From positions 62,001-126,000 of the forward strand of contig CAZPKF010000006.1 of NCBI GenBank assembly GCA_964587155.1: a DNA stretch of 64,000 nucleotides, given 5' to 3'. The notes under the pieces are model-generated. The model worked only from the letters and a program-made list of their open reading frames with translations. It was not told the origin of the DNA and did no database searches. Below, piece after piece: positions 35,152 through 42,665 of this stretch. Numbering within the stretch: position 1 is the stretch's first letter; each line of letters begins with the position of its first letter. Source of the stretch: Hallerella sp964587155. GTDB taxonomy: Bacteria; Fibrobacterota; Fibrobacteria; Fibrobacterales; Fibrobacteraceae. A program made the translations under genes and the position numbers.

Positions 35152-35175
35152 CAGATGCGGTTTTTCCAACATCTG
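35152..35175. promoter_or_regulatory. Inverted repeat, candidate enhancer site upstream of the sigma-54 promoter
   Basis: CAGATG and CATCTG separated by 12 bases, about 110 bases upstream of the -24 element, a position typical for NtrC-like activators. The regulator itself is not known. Confidence 0.35.
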
Positions 35176-35284
35176 TGCTGAATATTTCGACATTTTTGTT
35201 CTTGACTGTTTACAAAAATGTTGGTTCATTATTCAATTTTCCCTCGAGACCTCCGTTTTTTCTCCAAAATCGGGAAATTTTCGT

Positions 35285-35300
35285 TGGCATGGGATTTGCA
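35285..35300 (+). promoter_or_regulatory. Sigma-54 promoter of glnK-amtB
   Basis: TGGCATGGGATTTGCA matches the -24/-12 consensus TGGCAC-N5-TTGC with exact spacing (GG at 35286-35287, GC at 35298-35299). It lies about 50 bases before the glnK ATG, so nitrogen control by an enhancer-binding protein is expected. Confidence 0.82.
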
Positions 35301-35351
35301 TATCCGGCATTGAAAAGACTTTCCGTCTTTTTTCAAACACTGGAGATGCCA

Positions 35352-35693
35352 ATGAAAATCGTTACAGCCTACATTCAACCCGAAAAGCTCGGCGATGTGA
35401 AAGAAGCCTTGTTCAAGGCAGAAATTTACAAGATGAGCGTTACGAACGTACTCGGCTGCGGTCAGCAAAAAGGTTACACTTCAACCTACCGCGGAACAGA
35501 AACCGAAGTTCATCTTCTCAAAAAAGTTCAACTGCAAATCGCCCTCAACGATGAATTTGTCAAGCCCTGTATCGACGCCATCATCCAAGGCGCCCGGACA
35601 GGAAACATCGGCGATGGGAAAATTTTCGTTGAAAACTTAGAACAATGTATTCGCATCCGTACTGGAGAAACCGGCGAAGCCGCCATCGGATAA
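35352..35693 (+). CDS. glnK: PII signal-transduction protein (GlnK/GlnB type) lacking Tyr51
   Basis: A 113-residue nitrogen and energy sensor that binds ATP/ADP and 2-oxoglutarate and, when linked to amtB, usually plugs the ammonium channel. The B-loop GNIGDGKIFV and C-loop RIRTGETGEAAIG are well kept. In the T-loop the residue corresponding to Tyr51 of E. coli GlnB, the uridylylation site, is Thr (YRGTETEVHL; Y46 is kept, T51 replaces Tyr), so classical uridylylation by GlnD is not expected. It has a GGAG site and a sigma-54 promoter upstream, and amtB follows 10 bases after the stop. The symbol follows the amtB linkage. Confidence 0.93.
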   Translation: MKIVTAYIQPEKLGDVKEALFKAEIYKMSVTNVLGCGQQKGYTSTYRGTETEVHLLKKVQLQIALNDEFVKPCIDAIIQGARTGNIGDGKIFVENLEQCIRIRTGETGEAAIG

Positions 35694-35703
35694 GGAGTTC
35701 ACT

Positions 35704-37035
35704 ATGGAAGATTCTTTGACAAACTTAATTGCTTCTGCAAATCTCATCGGCGAAAATCCGATCATCACGAATGCGCCGGATTACAGTCTATTCGTCAGCG
35801 AAAACCTTTGGATACTCATCAGTGCGATGCTCGTGTTCATCATGGGGCTGGGCTTTGCCTGCGTTGAATCCGGACTTTGCCGCGCCAAAAGCAGTGCGAA
35901 CATTTGCTTTAAAAACATCGCCGTTCCGGCAATTGGCGTGACCGTTTACGCCTTCTTGGGTTTCGGTCTCATGTATCCGGGAGATTTCAATGGATTTTTC
36001 GGATTCAAAGGATTCGGCATCGGAGATTTTGAAAATCCGTTGAACTTCACCAGCGCCTACAATGGGCACTATTCCCTTTTTGCCGACTGGCTCTTTCAGG
36101 CAATGTTCGCCGCAACAGCCGCGACAATCGTTTCGGGAGCTGTCGCGGAGCGTATCAAACTGAGTTCCTTCCTAGTCTTCACCTTTTTCTACGTTGCCTT
36201 CGTCTACCCCATCGTGGGATCTTGGACATGGGGCGGTGGCTTTCTCGGCAGCGAAAACGGACTGCTCTACGAAAAATTCGGCCACGTTTTCCATGACCTG
36301 GCGGGTTCCGCACTCGTGCATTCTGTGGGCGGCTGGGCTGCTCTCGCCGGAGTCATCGTCTTGGGACCGCGCCTTGGCAAATACAGAAACGGAAAAGCGC
36401 AAGCGATTCCCGCACACAGCATACCTCTAGCGACCATCGGCGTTTTCATCCTTTGGTTTGGCTGGTGGGGGTTCAACGGCGGTTCCGCCCTGTCCGGCAA
36501 TCCATTTGACACCTCGTTTATCTTGGTAACGACAAATTTGGCTGCCGTGGCAGGCATCATCACGGCTACGGCAACCTCTTGGATTCTTTCTAAAAAGCCG
36601 GATGCGACCATGGCGTTAAACGGATGCCTCGCAGGACTTGTCGCCATCACGGCAGGAGCCGATACTGTAACGCCCACCAGCGCTTGGTGCATCGGGGCTG
36701 TCGCCGGGATCCTCGTTGTTTTCGCAGTCTTTTTCTTTGACAAAATGCACTTAGACGATCCCGTCGGGGCGCTCTCAGTCCACCTTGTCAACGGAATCTG
36801 GGGAACCCTTGCCGTGGGCATCTTCGATTACACGGACCGTTTTTCCATCATCACGCAATTCATTGGAGTCATCGTGTATGCAATTCCCTGCTTCTGCGCT
36901 GCAAGCCTCCTCTTTTTAGCCATCAAAAAGACGATCGGTTTGCGGGTGAGCGAAAAAGAAGAACTCCGCGGATTGGATTTGAGCGAACACGGTCAAGAAT
37001 CTTACGGCGGATTCCAAATTTTCAGCAACACCTAA
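35704..37035 (+). CDS. amtB: Ammonium transporter
   Basis: A 443-residue inner-membrane channel with about eleven helices. It has a short periplasmic N-terminus, SENLWILISAMLVFIMGLGF, the family signature WTWGGGFLG near residue 180, LVHSVGGWAALAGVIVLGPR and the pore His region LSVHLVNGIWGTLAVG. Glycine-rich helices and WFGWWGFNGGSAL follow the family. It is cotranscribed with glnK under sigma-54 control, and a clean terminator follows. Uptake of ammonium at low supply is the expected role. Confidence 0.96.
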   Translation: MEDSLTNLIASANLIGENPIITNAPDYSLFVSENLWILISAMLVFIMGLGFACVESGLCRAKSSANICFKNIAVPAIGVTVYAFLGFGLMYPGDFNGFFGFKGFGIGDFENPLNFTSAYNGHYSLFADWLFQAMFAATAATIVSGAVAERIKLSSFLVFTFFYVAFVYPIVGSWTWGGGFLGSENGLLYEKFGHVFHDLAGSALVHSVGGWAALAGVIVLGPRLGKYRNGKAQAIPAHSIPLATIGVFILWFGWWGFNGGSALSGNPFDTSFILVTTNLAAVAGIITATATSWILSKKPDATMALNGCLAGLVAITAGADTVTPTSAWCIGAVAGILVVFAVFFFDKMHLDDPVGALSVHLVNGIWGTLAVGIFDYTDRFSIITQFIGVIVYAIPCFCAASLLFLAIKKTIGLRVSEKEELRGLDLSEHGQESYGGFQIFSNT

Positions 37036-37063
37036 AATCGGGAATCCCTGTTTTCCCTCCTCG

Positions 37064-37092
37064 AGACGCTTGTTCAAACAAGCGTCTTTTGT
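37064..37092 (+). terminator. Terminator after amtB
   Basis: Eleven-base perfect stem AGACGCTTGTT / AACAAGCGTCT with a two-base loop and a following T-rich tract. Confidence 0.92.
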
Positions 37093-37159
37093 TTTCGAAA
37101 CCCGTGCGTCAATTTTTTTTACGTCAAAACGGTTCCGTGTTTTCCCGGTTGAGATAATC

Positions 37160-37167
37160 TATATTTG
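37160..37167 (+). promoter_or_regulatory. TATATTTG -10-like element, leaderless alr
   Basis: TATATTTG ends 7 bases before the alr ATG; no ribosome-binding site is present, implying transcription starts at or near the start codon. Confidence 0.5.
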
Positions 37168-37174
37168 AATCACC

Positions 37175-38416
37175 ATGAGTCTGTCGAAATTTCCTCCCGA
37201 TATTCACAACATCACGCGTCCGAACTGGATTGAAATCAATTTGGATGCGCTCGCAAGCAACATTCAATTCGTCCGCAAATCCATTCCCAAAAAGACAAAA
37301 ATACTGCTCCCGGTGAAAGCGGACAGCTACGGACACGGTTCTCTCGCCTGCGCTTATGCGGCTAAGTGCAGCGGCGCGGACTTTTTAGGAGTTGCGCACC
37401 TTTCTGAAGGGATCCTTCTCCGTCAATACGGCATGGACTTGCCCATCCTCGTTTTGGGACCTTGCATCCCGGCAGACTTTCCCTACCTTTCCGCATTCAA
37501 GCTCACCTCAGCGCTTTCCGATGTCAAAACGGCAATCGCCTTTGACAAATACCTAGAAGAATCCGGGCATTCGGGAAAAGCGCATTTGGCCATCAATACG
37601 GGAATGCACCGTTACGGGATTCGTTTCGATGATTTCGACTCCATCCGTCAAATTCTCAACTTAAAGCATTTGAACGTCGAAGGAATGTTTACGCATTTGG
37701 CAACTGCCGATATGTTGGACAAGGCTTCGAACGTGGCGACACAACGCCAAATCGACCGTTTTTCAAACCTTGTCGAAATGCTCACGAACGAAGGCATCCG
37801 TCCCGAAATTTGTCACTGTTCCAGTTCTGCGGGCACGCTCAGACACCCGGAAAGCCATTTTGACATGGTTCGCCCCGGACTTGTCCTTTACGGATACAAT
37901 CCCATGGGAGCGACTCCGCCAGAAGGCTTTGAATACCCCGAATTGAAGCCTGTGATGACCATCAAATCTACCATCCGGACCATTCACGAAGTTCCTGCAG
38001 GAGAAGGCGTTTCTTACGGCCAATATTGGGTTGCGCAACAGCCGACTAAAGTGGCGACAATCGCCATCGGATACGGAGACGGCTATCTTCGCGGAGAATA
38101 CAACAATGGACACGTACTCATCCGCGATGAGCTTTGCCCGATTTTAGGGCGCGTTTGCATGGACGCAATTATGGTCGATGTCAGCCGCATTCCAGATGTT
38201 CAAATCGGAGAAACCGTCGACGTTGTCAATGGTTCCGCAGATCCGCGCATTTCCATGGAATCCGTTGCCGAAGCGCACCACACGATTCCGTACGAAATTT
38301 CGAGCCGCGTCGCCCGGAGGCTTTACCGCAAATACATCTGGAAAAACCGCCTCATTCGCTGGGATGATTTGAAAGAGGAATTCGGCGTTCCGCCGTTTTG
38401 CGAATACCCCGTTTAA
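37175..38416 (+). CDS. alr: Alanine racemase
   Basis: Interconverts L- and D-alanine for peptidoglycan with PLP. It has 413 residues. The PLP lysine is K48 in LPVKADSYGHG, and the catalytic tyrosine region is GEGVSYGQYWVA. TGMHRYGIRFDD, HCSSSAGTLRHPESHFDMVRP and GRVCMDAIMVDVS are typical of the family. It is somewhat longer than usual because of a C-terminal extension (YRKYIWKNRLIRWDDLKEEF). The start was chosen at the only ATG in the right place; the message looks leaderless. A convergent copy of the dispersed repeat follows. Confidence 0.96.
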   Translation: MSLSKFPPDIHNITRPNWIEINLDALASNIQFVRKSIPKKTKILLPVKADSYGHGSLACAYAAKCSGADFLGVAHLSEGILLRQYGMDLPILVLGPCIPADFPYLSAFKLTSALSDVKTAIAFDKYLEESGHSGKAHLAINTGMHRYGIRFDDFDSIRQILNLKHLNVEGMFTHLATADMLDKASNVATQRQIDRFSNLVEMLTNEGIRPEICHCSSSAGTLRHPESHFDMVRPGLVLYGYNPMGATPPEGFEYPELKPVMTIKSTIRTIHEVPAGEGVSYGQYWVAQQPTKVATIAIGYGDGYLRGEYNNGHVLIRDELCPILGRVCMDAIMVDVSRIPDVQIGETVDVVNGSADPRISMESVAEAHHTIPYEISSRVARRLYRKYIWKNRLIRWDDLKEEFGVPPFCEYPV

Positions 38417-38756
38417 TGCGCCTCCTTAAAAATCGTTGCGAAATTTTCCCTCCCAATGTGGACGTGCGAATTTCGCATTTCAAAGTTTACTTGAAGTTTC
38501 TCCATCCACAATCAGACAAGTGCAAAGTCCGCTCCGTTACAGAGCATTCCGGAGTGTAACTGCAGAGAACGGCAGGATTCATTTTCGGTCCACTTCGGGC
38601 AGGACTTTCTGCGAAAACGGCATTACCGTTGCCGTCCAAACCGTGCAAAACTCCCACCACCGCCGAAAAGTCTTCCTGTGTGCAAAACCCATCAAGAAGA
38701 GTTTTCTGATCGCGGCTCTAATTCCTCATTTCTAATTCCTAATTAGGAATTACCAA
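38417..38756. other. Convergent intergenic region between alr and the FISUMP gene
   Basis: 340 bases without a gene. The distal half is a well-preserved dispersed repeat (38606-38751); the proximal half shows no recognisable element and no obvious terminator. Confidence 0.7.
38606..38751 (+). repeat. Dispersed intergenic repeat, copy D
   Basis: Reads GCGAAAACGGC, an eight-base loop, GCCGTCCAAACCGTGCAAAA, CGCCGAAAAG, CAAAACCCATCAAGAAGAG, GTTTTC and a tail of ATTCCTCATTTCTAATTCC ending in the palindrome TTCCTAATTAGGAA. The tail ends 5 bases before the stop codon of the FISUMP gene. Confidence 0.88.
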
Positions 38757-40415
38757 CTAATCTTTTATACAGCGAACCGAGTAGGCTTCGTTCTTTTTGC
38801 CAGTCCCGTTACCCAAATAGGCGCTGTTGTACTCTGTGTTTAGAATTAGTCGGTACACTTCATCGTTTGCGTTTTCTGTGGAAGTTAAAAAGAATGCGCG
38901 GCCTCCCCCATACCTAAAGTCGCCGTTATTGTCTCGAAGACCTGTCGGGATAGCCGAAAATCCGTAATCATTAGAACCGTTGCCGCTGCTTTCGCCTTCG
39001 CCATCAAACCAACCCGTTTCCGCCTTAAGCTTCATACCGGCGATTGTTTCGCCGCCCGCGGCGTTGATCAGGGTTCTAAAATCCGTCGTGTCGGGAAGGT
39101 GCCAGCCGGTGGGGCAGGCATCGTTCTTGGCAAAGCTCCACTTGTAAAGCTTTCCATGAGTCGCACAATTGTTTGCGAAGTTCCCTGGGCAAAAATACAT
39201 TGCATTCGTCCCATTCGTTCCTTGCGCACTGCCGTAGTTCAAGTTTTGCGCCATCCAGGTCTGCGTGCCAATTTGAATTGTGCGGTAAACCTGTTTGTCG
39301 CGAGAGTCAACCAAATAGCCGTAATTTCCATTTTTGAGCATGGTTTGATTCAAATACTCCGTTGTCACAAAAGAATATTCGCTGGTCTTGTAGGTGTTGC
39401 CGTTAGCGCAGAAGTGCGTTGATAAATTGTAAGAGTCTCCTCCGCAGAGTGCGAATACGGTATCCTTCGTGCCCGTGTTAGCGCAGAAGTGCGTCGACAA
39501 GTTGTAAGAGTCTCCTCCGCAGAGTGCGACTACGGTATCCTTCGTGCCCGTGTTAGCGCAGAAGTGCGTCGACAAGTTGTAAGTTGCTCCATCGCAAAAG
39601 GCGACTACGGTATCCCTCGTGCCCGTGTTAGCGCAGAAGTGCGTCGACAAGTTGTAAGTCGCTCCATCGCAAAAGGCGACTACAGTATCCTTCGTGCCCG
39701 TGTTGCCGCAGAAGTGCGTTGACAAGTTGTAAGAGTTTCCTCCGCAGAGCGCGATGAGAGAATTTCCAAAACAAAAATTTTTCGCCGGGTCGTAAGGCTC
39801 CGTTCCGCACACCGCCTTGTAAAGCGTCGCCGTGTCCGTGGCGCATATCACTTTCACGGAGCCGTTCCCGTCGTCCGAAAGGGTGCAATCTTCTCCGTCA
39901 TTTCCGGGCACTCCTTGAGCTCCAATTTGTCCCTTTTGGCCATTTAAAATCACCCCGACAGAGTCTCCGCCACAAAGAACTTTATAACCTGTGCTGTCGC
40001 TCAAAAGTTCGACGTCACAAAATTCTCCGTTACCTCCAAGTTTTCCGTCTTCGCCCTTGGCGCCGTTCAAGACGACAGCGACGGAGTCTCCACCGCAAAG
40101 GAGTTTATAACCCGAACCATCTTCCAAACTTTCCATTTTGCAAAATGCACCGTTTTCTCCCACTGCGCCGTCTTTCCCATCGAGCGTTTGCCACTTGCCG
40201 TCTGCGCAATAATAAACGGCTCCCGAATCCGCGGCAAAGAGCATTTCTCCCACATTTTCAGAAGCGCACTCGGGAAAAGTTTCTCCCGCCGCCAACTGGG
40301 CAATGCCCGTCGTTTCGTTCACCGTCGTCTTGGTCACGTCATCGCCGCAACCAAAAGCAAAAAGTACTGTGGAAGCAGTCAATGCGGCTTTCGCCAAGAA
40401 ACGCTTGTCAGCCAT
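38757..40415 (-). CDS. FISUMP-domain lipoprotein with internal tandem repeats
   Basis: A 552-residue lipoprotein (LFAFGC, Cys23). After a linker there are two Gly-x-y, collagen-like segments (LDGKDGAVGENGAFC; GQKGQIGAQGVPGNDGEDC) alternating with CGGDS units. Five copies of YNLSTHFC recur at exact 25-residue spacing in the centre, each with paired cysteines. The C-terminal 180 residues form a FISUMP module, with QIGTQTWMAQNLNYG, CPTGWHLPDTTDFRTLINAAGG and AYSVRCIKD. The family is abundant in Fibrobacter and presumed to act at the cell surface. An AGAGG site precedes the ATG. The repeats probably form a stalk stabilised by disulfides, an inference. Confidence 0.93.
   Translation of the reverse strand: MADKRFLAKAALTASTVLFAFGCGDDVTKTTVNETTGIAQLAAGETFPECASENVGEMLFAADSGAVYYCADGKWQTLDGKDGAVGENGAFCKMESLEDGSGYKLLCGGDSVAVVLNGAKGEDGKLGGNGEFCDVELLSDSTGYKVLCGGDSVGVILNGQKGQIGAQGVPGNDGEDCTLSDDGNGSVKVICATDTATLYKAVCGTEPYDPAKNFCFGNSLIALCGGNSYNLSTHFCGNTGTKDTVVAFCDGATYNLSTHFCANTGTRDTVVAFCDGATYNLSTHFCANTGTKDTVVALCGGDSYNLSTHFCANTGTKDTVFALCGGDSYNLSTHFCANGNTYKTSEYSFVTTEYLNQTMLKNGNYGYLVDSRDKQVYRTIQIGTQTWMAQNLNYGSAQGTNGTNAMYFCPGNFANNCATHGKLYKWSFAKNDACPTGWHLPDTTDFRTLINAAGGETIAGMKLKAETGWFDGEGESSGNGSNDYGFSAIPTGLRDNNGDFRYGGGRAFFLTSTENANDEVYRLILNTEYNSAYLGNGTGKKNEAYSVRCIKD
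39402..39731 (-). repeat. 75-bp tandem coding repeats in the FISUMP gene
   Basis: Four full 75-bp units and a fifth partial one, encoding YNLSTHFCxN-TGTxDTVxAxC-xGxx. The first and last units begin exactly 300 bases apart (39731 and 39431). The variants differ mainly at two or three positions, and units 2 and 3, and 4 and 5, are most alike, suggesting recent duplication. Confidence 0.92.
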
Positions 40416-40556
40416 AGATACCTCTAGAATAATTTACGCGTCTATTAATATAAGTTATTTTCAAAGAAAGCAGCCTGCAAAAGTATGAGAATGGACAAAG
40501 TGCTTAAATTTCACATTTTCGCAAATTCACATCTGACTTCAAAAGCAGAGATTGCG

Positions 40557-40685
40557 CCATTGAACAAAAACGGCTCATCTGCGCCGTCCAAACCGTGCAA
40601 AATTCCCTCCACCGCAGAAAAGGATTCCCTCGGAGCCCCATCAACGAGACTTCCTTTTCACCATTCTAATTTCTAATTCCGAATT
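40557..40685 (+). repeat. Dispersed intergenic repeat, copy E
   Basis: GAACAAAAACGGC, loop, GCCGTCCAAACCGTGCAAAA, TTCCCTCCACCGCAGAAAAG, GCCCCATCAACGAG and a tail TCTAATTTCTAATTCCGAA. The tail runs into the stop codon of the radical SAM gene (ends at 40684). Confidence 0.88.
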
Positions 40686-41565
40686 AACTCAACAGTTCTT
40701 CTACCCGCGAAACAATCCGGTTGCGGTCTCCGCTCCAATCCGGCGCAATTAATGTCTCGTTTTGCGCTTCTCCACTAAACCGTTCTATCGCAACTTCTTT
40801 CCCGACTATGCGGATAAATTCTGCGACTGCTAGGCAATATTCTTCAAACGAAAGCAACGAAAATTCCCCACGAGCAAAGGATTCGGCAAGTCGAGTTCCG
40901 CGTACAACATGAAGCGGGTGAATTTTGACCGCTTTCGCGCCCGAATCCCGAATCGTCTTCGCCGTTTGGACAAAATCTTCCATCGTTTCTCCGGGCAACC
41001 CCAAAATCACGTGCGACGTGACGAGGATTCCTTCCGAGCAAGCCCTTTCCGAGGCATTTAAAAAATCCGCAGTGGAATGTCCTCGGCCAATCCGATCAAG
41101 CGTTTTATCATTCGCCGTTTGCAATCCCAATTCCAAAATGACCTTTTTGCGGGAATTTTCAAACGCGAGCAGTTCCATCACGTCCGGCGGAACGGAATCC
41201 GGCCGCGTACCAATCGCCACGCCCACGATTTCTTTCGAAGCAAAAGCGGGCTCGTAAATTTCACGCAACCGGTTTACCGGAGCGTAAGTATTCGTATAAG
41301 GCTGAAAATACGCCAATATCCCGGCATCCCCATATTTACGGCGAATGCGCGGCAGGGCTTCTGCCATTTGAATTTCGACATCGACCCCAGCTTTGTCCCA
41401 CACCGGACTGAACGACCGATTGTTGCAATAAGCACAGCCGCCCTTTCCCTTGGTGCCGTCCAAATTCGGACAAGACATTCCACCGTTCAACGGCAATTTG
41501 CGTACCCGCCGCCATCCGGGGAACACCTTTGCCAAAAATTCTTTATAAGTCGTGTAAAAAGCCAT
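40684..41565 (-). CDS. Radical SAM protein (TIGR01212/YhcC family)
   Basis: A 293-residue radical SAM enzyme of the YhcC/TIGR01212 group. The 4Fe-4S cluster cysteines follow the family's unusual spacing: C32 in SCPNLDGTKGKGGCAYC, then C44 and C47. GIRVAIGTRPD-like VGVAIGTRPDSVP, ELGLQTANDKTLDRIGRGH and HVILGLPGETMEDF also fit the family. The function of the family is not settled; some members are linked to tRNA modification. The gap to TerC is 6 bases, so the two may be one transcript. Confidence 0.9.
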   Translation of the reverse strand: MAFYTTYKEFLAKVFPGWRRVRKLPLNGGMSCPNLDGTKGKGGCAYCNNRSFSPVWDKAGVDVEIQMAEALPRIRRKYGDAGILAYFQPYTNTYAPVNRLREIYEPAFASKEIVGVAIGTRPDSVPPDVMELLAFENSRKKVILELGLQTANDKTLDRIGRGHSTADFLNASERACSEGILVTSHVILGLPGETMEDFVQTAKTIRDSGAKAVKIHPLHVVRGTRLAESFARGEFSLLSFEEYCLAVAEFIRIVGKEVAIERFSGEAQNETLIAPDWSGDRNRIVSRVEELLS

Positions 41566-41571
41566 TCTGCA

Positions 41572-42537
41572 TCAATCGCGCGGCTTTTTTTCTGGAATGA
41601 CGACGCTGAGCAAAATACCCAAACCGACCATAACGCCGACAACTGCAAGGCTGACCCAGCTGGGCAATTCAATCACGTCTGCGGCGAGCATTTTGATTCC
41701 CACAAAGGCAAGAATCACCACTAAAGCCGTTTTCAAATAACGGAACATTCCCAACATGGCGGCCAGGGCAAAATAAAGCGACCGCAAACCGAGAATCGCC
41801 ATGATATTCGACGTAAACACGATAAAGGGGTCCAAAGTCACCCCGAAAACAGCGGGAATGCTGTCCACCGCGAAAAGGACATCCGAAGTTTCAATCACAA
41901 TCAACGACAGGAACAGGGGCGTCGCAAAACGCTTTCCTTCTTTGACCAAAAAGAAATCATGCCCATGACGCTCTTCTGTCACCGGAAAAATTTTCTTCGA
42001 AATCCGCAAAGCCAAATTTTTAGAAGGATCGACGTTGTCATCCTCTTTTGTCAAATGCATTTTGACGGCGGTGAACACGAGGAACGCGCCAAACAGATAC
42101 ATCAAAAAATGGAATTTTGAAATCAAAGCGGCACCGCCCACGATAAACACTCCCCGCAACACCAGCGCTCCGAGGATTCCCCAAAACAAAACCCTGTGTT
42201 GATATTTCCGTGGAATCCCGAAGTAAGTAAATATCGCAGCCATTACAAAGATATTGTCTAACGACAGAGATTTTTCCAAAACGTATCCCGTCAGATATTC
42301 CACAGCGGCATCAAATCCCGAAAGCGAGGCGCCGCCGTGCAAACCGATTCCCAGCCAATGATTTTCATAAGCGAAATAAATGAATACGTCGAACAGGAGC
42401 GCGAGAAAAATCCAAATTCCCGTCCATTTGAGAGCTTCCCCCACGCCGATTTCATGATCCTTTCGGTTAAGCACCAAAAGGTCAAGTGCGAGCATGACAA
42501 AGACTAGAGCCAAAAATCCAATCCAAAATATCCACAT
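41572..42537 (-). CDS. TerC-family membrane protein (Alx-like)
   Basis: A 321-residue inner-membrane protein with about nine helices. Family motifs are LSLDNIFVMAAIFTYFGIP (helix 3), HRVLFWGILGALVLRG, IETSDVLFAVDSIPAVFGV and FTSNIMAILGLRSLYF. The paired acidic residues in the two DN/DS motifs are the presumed metal-binding site; characterised members (Alx, MeeF/MeeY) export manganese. The start was taken at MWIFWIGF, which fits the family's usual N-terminus; 24 extra codons upstream are possible. Only weak ribosome-binding sequence is seen. Confidence 0.88.
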   Translation of the reverse strand: MWIFWIGFLALVFVMLALDLLVLNRKDHEIGVGEALKWTGIWIFLALLFDVFIYFAYENHWLGIGLHGGASLSGFDAAVEYLTGYVLEKSLSLDNIFVMAAIFTYFGIPRKYQHRVLFWGILGALVLRGVFIVGGAALISKFHFLMYLFGAFLVFTAVKMHLTKEDDNVDPSKNLALRISKKIFPVTEERHGHDFFLVKEGKRFATPLFLSLIVIETSDVLFAVDSIPAVFGVTLDPFIVFTSNIMAILGLRSLYFALAAMLGMFRYLKTALVVILAFVGIKMLAADVIELPSWVSLAVVGVMVGLGILLSVVIPEKKPRD

Positions 42538-42665
42538 GTTCTTAATATAAAATTTTCCCGTCGCTGCTACGGGGCGTTTAATTTTTAACAACGAAATTTT
42601 CTTTCTCAAAGGCCCATCTTAAAATGCGCGATGTAATTTAAGACCAAAATTCAAGGAGTGTTACT

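Larger units (their letters stand above)
35004..35351. other. 348-base regulatory region before glnK
   Basis: Holds a probable terminator for pgpH (35022-35057), an inverted repeat CAGATG-N12-CATCTG (35152-35175) suited to an enhancer-binding protein, and the sigma-54 promoter at 35285-35300. A weak resemblance to the dispersed repeat core occurs near 35117-35150. No gene is seen. Confidence 0.7.

Noticed and set aside
39402..39731. Regular 75-bp repeats that might suggest a CRISPR array
   Set aside because: They are contiguous coding repeats in frame with no unique spacers.
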